6,371 bases of DNA from CAYUYM01 sp964449305 (GTDB taxonomy: Bacteria > Bacteroidota > Ignavibacteria > SZUA-365 > CAYQST01), in NCBI GenBank assembly GCA_964449305.1, contig CAYUYM010000193.1, positions 1 to 6,371 on the forward strand, read 5' to 3'. Shown one piece after another: positions 4,908-6,371 of the stretch; the stretch's first letter is position 1, and every line of letters begins with the position of its first letter. The notes under the pieces were generated by a model. The model searched no databases. It was not told the origin of the DNA and worked only from the letters and a program-made list of their open reading frames with translations. A program made the translations under genes and the position numbers.

Positions 4908-6371
4908 ATGTTCAAGAAGCAGTTTTCCGCCATCACCGTGTTTGTTCTCCTGTTCTTCGGGGTGCTTCTCGGGAGCCAGATTCACGCGATCTCGGAGGAT
5001 AACATCTATGAGCAGCTCAACAAGTTCAAGGATGTGTTGAGCTATGCCCAGAAATTCTACGTCGATGAGGTGTCACCGAAGAAGCTGGTGGAATCGGCCA
5101 TCGAGGGGATGCTCAAGTCCCTTGATCCACACTCCACCTACATCCCCGCCAAGCAGATGGAGAAGGTGGCGGAGGATTTCCGCGGCAATTTTGACGGGGT
5201 CGGCATCGAGTTCAACATCATGCACGACACCATCCACGTCGTCTCCACCATCTTCGGCGGCCCGAGTGAGAAGGTCGGCATCCTGCCGGGCGACAAGATC
5301 GTGAAGATCGATGCCGAAACCGCGGTGAAGTTCCAGAACACCGATGTCCAGAAGAAGCTGCGTGGCAAGGCGGGGACGAAGGTGGTGGTGGAGATCATCC
5401 GCCCCGGCATCGAGCTTCCCCTCACCTTCACCATCACACGCGACAAGATCCCTCTCGTGAGCGTCGACACCTACTTCCTGCACGAGGACGGCACGGCGTA
5501 CGTCTCCATCAACCGCTTCTCGGCCACGACGCATGATGAGCTGACCAGGGCGCTGACGGAGCTGCGCGCGAAGGGCATGAAGCAGCTCGTGCTCGACCTG
5601 CGGGCCAACCCGGGCGGCTTCCTCGATCAGGCCTTCAAGATGGCAAACGAGTTCCTCCAGAACGGGCAGATGATCGTCTACACGAAGGCACGCCGACCCG
5701 ATTTCGAGGACAAGTTCATCGCGAACGGCTCCGGTCAGTTTGCGGATCTCCCGCTCGTTGTCCTGCTGAGTCCCAGCAGCGCCTCGGCCAGCGAGATCGT
5801 GGCCGGCGCCATCCAGGATCACGACCGCGGCATCATCGTGGGCGAGACCTCATTCGGCAAGGGTCTGGTCCAGCGGCAGTTCGACCTCGACGACGGCTCC
5901 GCCTTCCGCCTCACCACGGCGCGCTACTACACGCCGAGCGGCCGCCTCATCCAGCGCGCCTACGCACCGGGCGAGAGCGAGATGGACTACTATCGCGAGG
6001 CCTACGAGCGCGAGGAGGAGACTTCGGACGATCTCGAACACACGAAGGATGCCGCCGACACGACGCGGCCGAGATTCAAGACCGATGGCGGGCGCACCGT
6101 GCTTGGTGGCGGGGGCATCACGCCGGATTACATCATCAAGGCCGGCAGGCTCGAGAAGTACGCCCAGAAGATGCGTGCACGCGTGTTCGAGTTCGTGCTG
6201 GGCTGGCTCGACAAGAACGGCCCCGCGCTGCGCAAGCAGTACGGCAAGGACGATGTGCTGCGCTTCATGACCAGTTTCAAGATTGATGACGCGATGATGA
6301 AGGACTTCATCGCGTTTGGCGAGGCTGGAAAGATCGAGTTCAACAAGGCGGAATATGACAAGGATGCCCAG
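4908..6371 (+). CDS. S41 family C-terminal processing peptidase (CtpA/Prc type), 3' partial
   Basis: The protein is a periplasmic, membrane-anchored or secreted serine protease that trims or degrades proteins from their C-termini. The frame is open for 488 codons to the last base, so the end lies outside the window; family length suggests a few tens of residues are missing. Domains in order: MFKK plus a hydrophobic export signal (about 7-22); an N-terminal cap (30-90) with SLDPHSTYIP; a PDZ domain (about 92-175) with FDGVGIEF and ILPGDKIVKI; then the peptidase core, with VLDLRANPGG (228-237), the nucleophile Ser293 in SASASE, Lys318 in FGKG and Gln322 in VQ. The spacing Ser-25-Lys-4-Gln matches that of Prc. 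ARYYTPSGRLIQ (338-349) and GGGGITPDYI (400-409) are family hallmarks, and residues 410-488 are the helical tail found in Bacteroidota members. The charged stretch 357-395 is a normal insert of these homologs. Substrates are unknown. A terminator and promoter upstream make it independent of the glycosyltransferase gene. Several S41 paralogs are usual per genome, so I give no symbol. Confidence 0.96.
   Translation, partial: MFKKQFSAITVFVLLFFGVLLGSQIHAISEDNIYEQLNKFKDVLSYAQKFYVDEVSPKKLVESAIEGMLKSLDPHSTYIPAKQMEKVAEDFRGNFDGVGIEFNIMHDTIHVVSTIFGGPSEKVGILPGDKIVKIDAETAVKFQNTDVQKKLRGKAGTKVVVEIIRPGIELPLTFTITRDKIPLVSVDTYFLHEDGTAYVSINRFSATTHDELTRALTELRAKGMKQLVLDLRANPGGFLDQAFKMANEFLQNGQMIVYTKARRPDFEDKFIANGSGQFADLPLVVLLSPSSASASEIVAGAIQDHDRGIIVGETSFGKGLVQRQFDLDDGSAFRLTTARYYTPSGRLIQRAYAPGESEMDYYREAYEREEETSDDLEHTKDAADTTRPRFKTDGGRTVLGGGGITPDYIIKAGRLEKYAQKMRARVFEFVLGWLDKNGPALRKQYGKDDVLRFMTSFKIDDAMMKDFIAFGEAGKIEFNKAEYDKDAQ

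Noticed and set aside
5073..5822. 249-codon minus-strand frame opposite the S41 peptidase
   Set aside because: It is Asp/His/Leu-rich without motifs and lies opposite the catalytic core of a clearly conserved protease.

Overview
The window is a GC-rich stretch of bacterial chromosome that looks like the FCB group: Bacteroidota, Chlorobiota/Ignavibacteria, Kapabacteria and relatives. Four things point there. The histidine kinase has the STKGT...GTGLGL ATP-lid wording typical of Bacteroidota kinases. One secreted protein ends in what reads as a type IX secretion (Por/T9SS) C-terminal sorting domain. Two neighbouring proteins belong to the DUF2279 family in its long, Bacteroidota-style form. Several upstream regions carry sequences close to the Bacteroidota promoter consensus (TTG, about 20 nt, TAnnTTTG) and mostly lack strong Shine-Dalgarno sites. 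The high GC argues against typical Bacteroides or Flavobacterium and for a GC-rich FCB lineage. The exact taxon cannot be read from this sequence.

Layout: (1) 2-802, plus strand: the 3' part of a sensor histidine kinase gene, cut by the left edge. (2) 865-1578, minus strand, convergent with the kinase: a cysteine-rich secreted protein with a probable T9SS sorting domain. (3) 1579-1923: a 345-base divergent intergenic region with a promoter for gene 2, a possible promoter abutting gene 3, and short ATGCAT-type inverted repeats; I see no gene in it. (4) 1924-2892 and 2988-4013, plus strand: two full-length tandem DUF2279 paralogs, each with a signal peptide. (5) 4018-4743: a family 2 glycosyltransferase starting 4 bases after the second paralog, so almost certainly co-transcribed with it. 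(6) 4744-4907: a terminator-like hairpin followed at once by a good FCB-type promoter. (7) 4908-6371: an S41 C-terminal processing peptidase, open to the right edge, with the Ser/Lys/Gln catalytic triad intact.

How the genes may work together: most products act at or outside the inner membrane (a sensor kinase, a T9SS cargo, two exported DUF2279 proteins and an exported processing protease). The glycosyltransferase is cytosolic and handles sugar transfer. The DUF2279 pair plus the glycosyltransferase forms the only likely operon and is the least understood part of the window. The other genes are separate transcription units by orientation or by an intervening terminator and promoter. I found no mobile element, CRISPR array, tRNA or rRNA, and nothing I would call a wholly new system.
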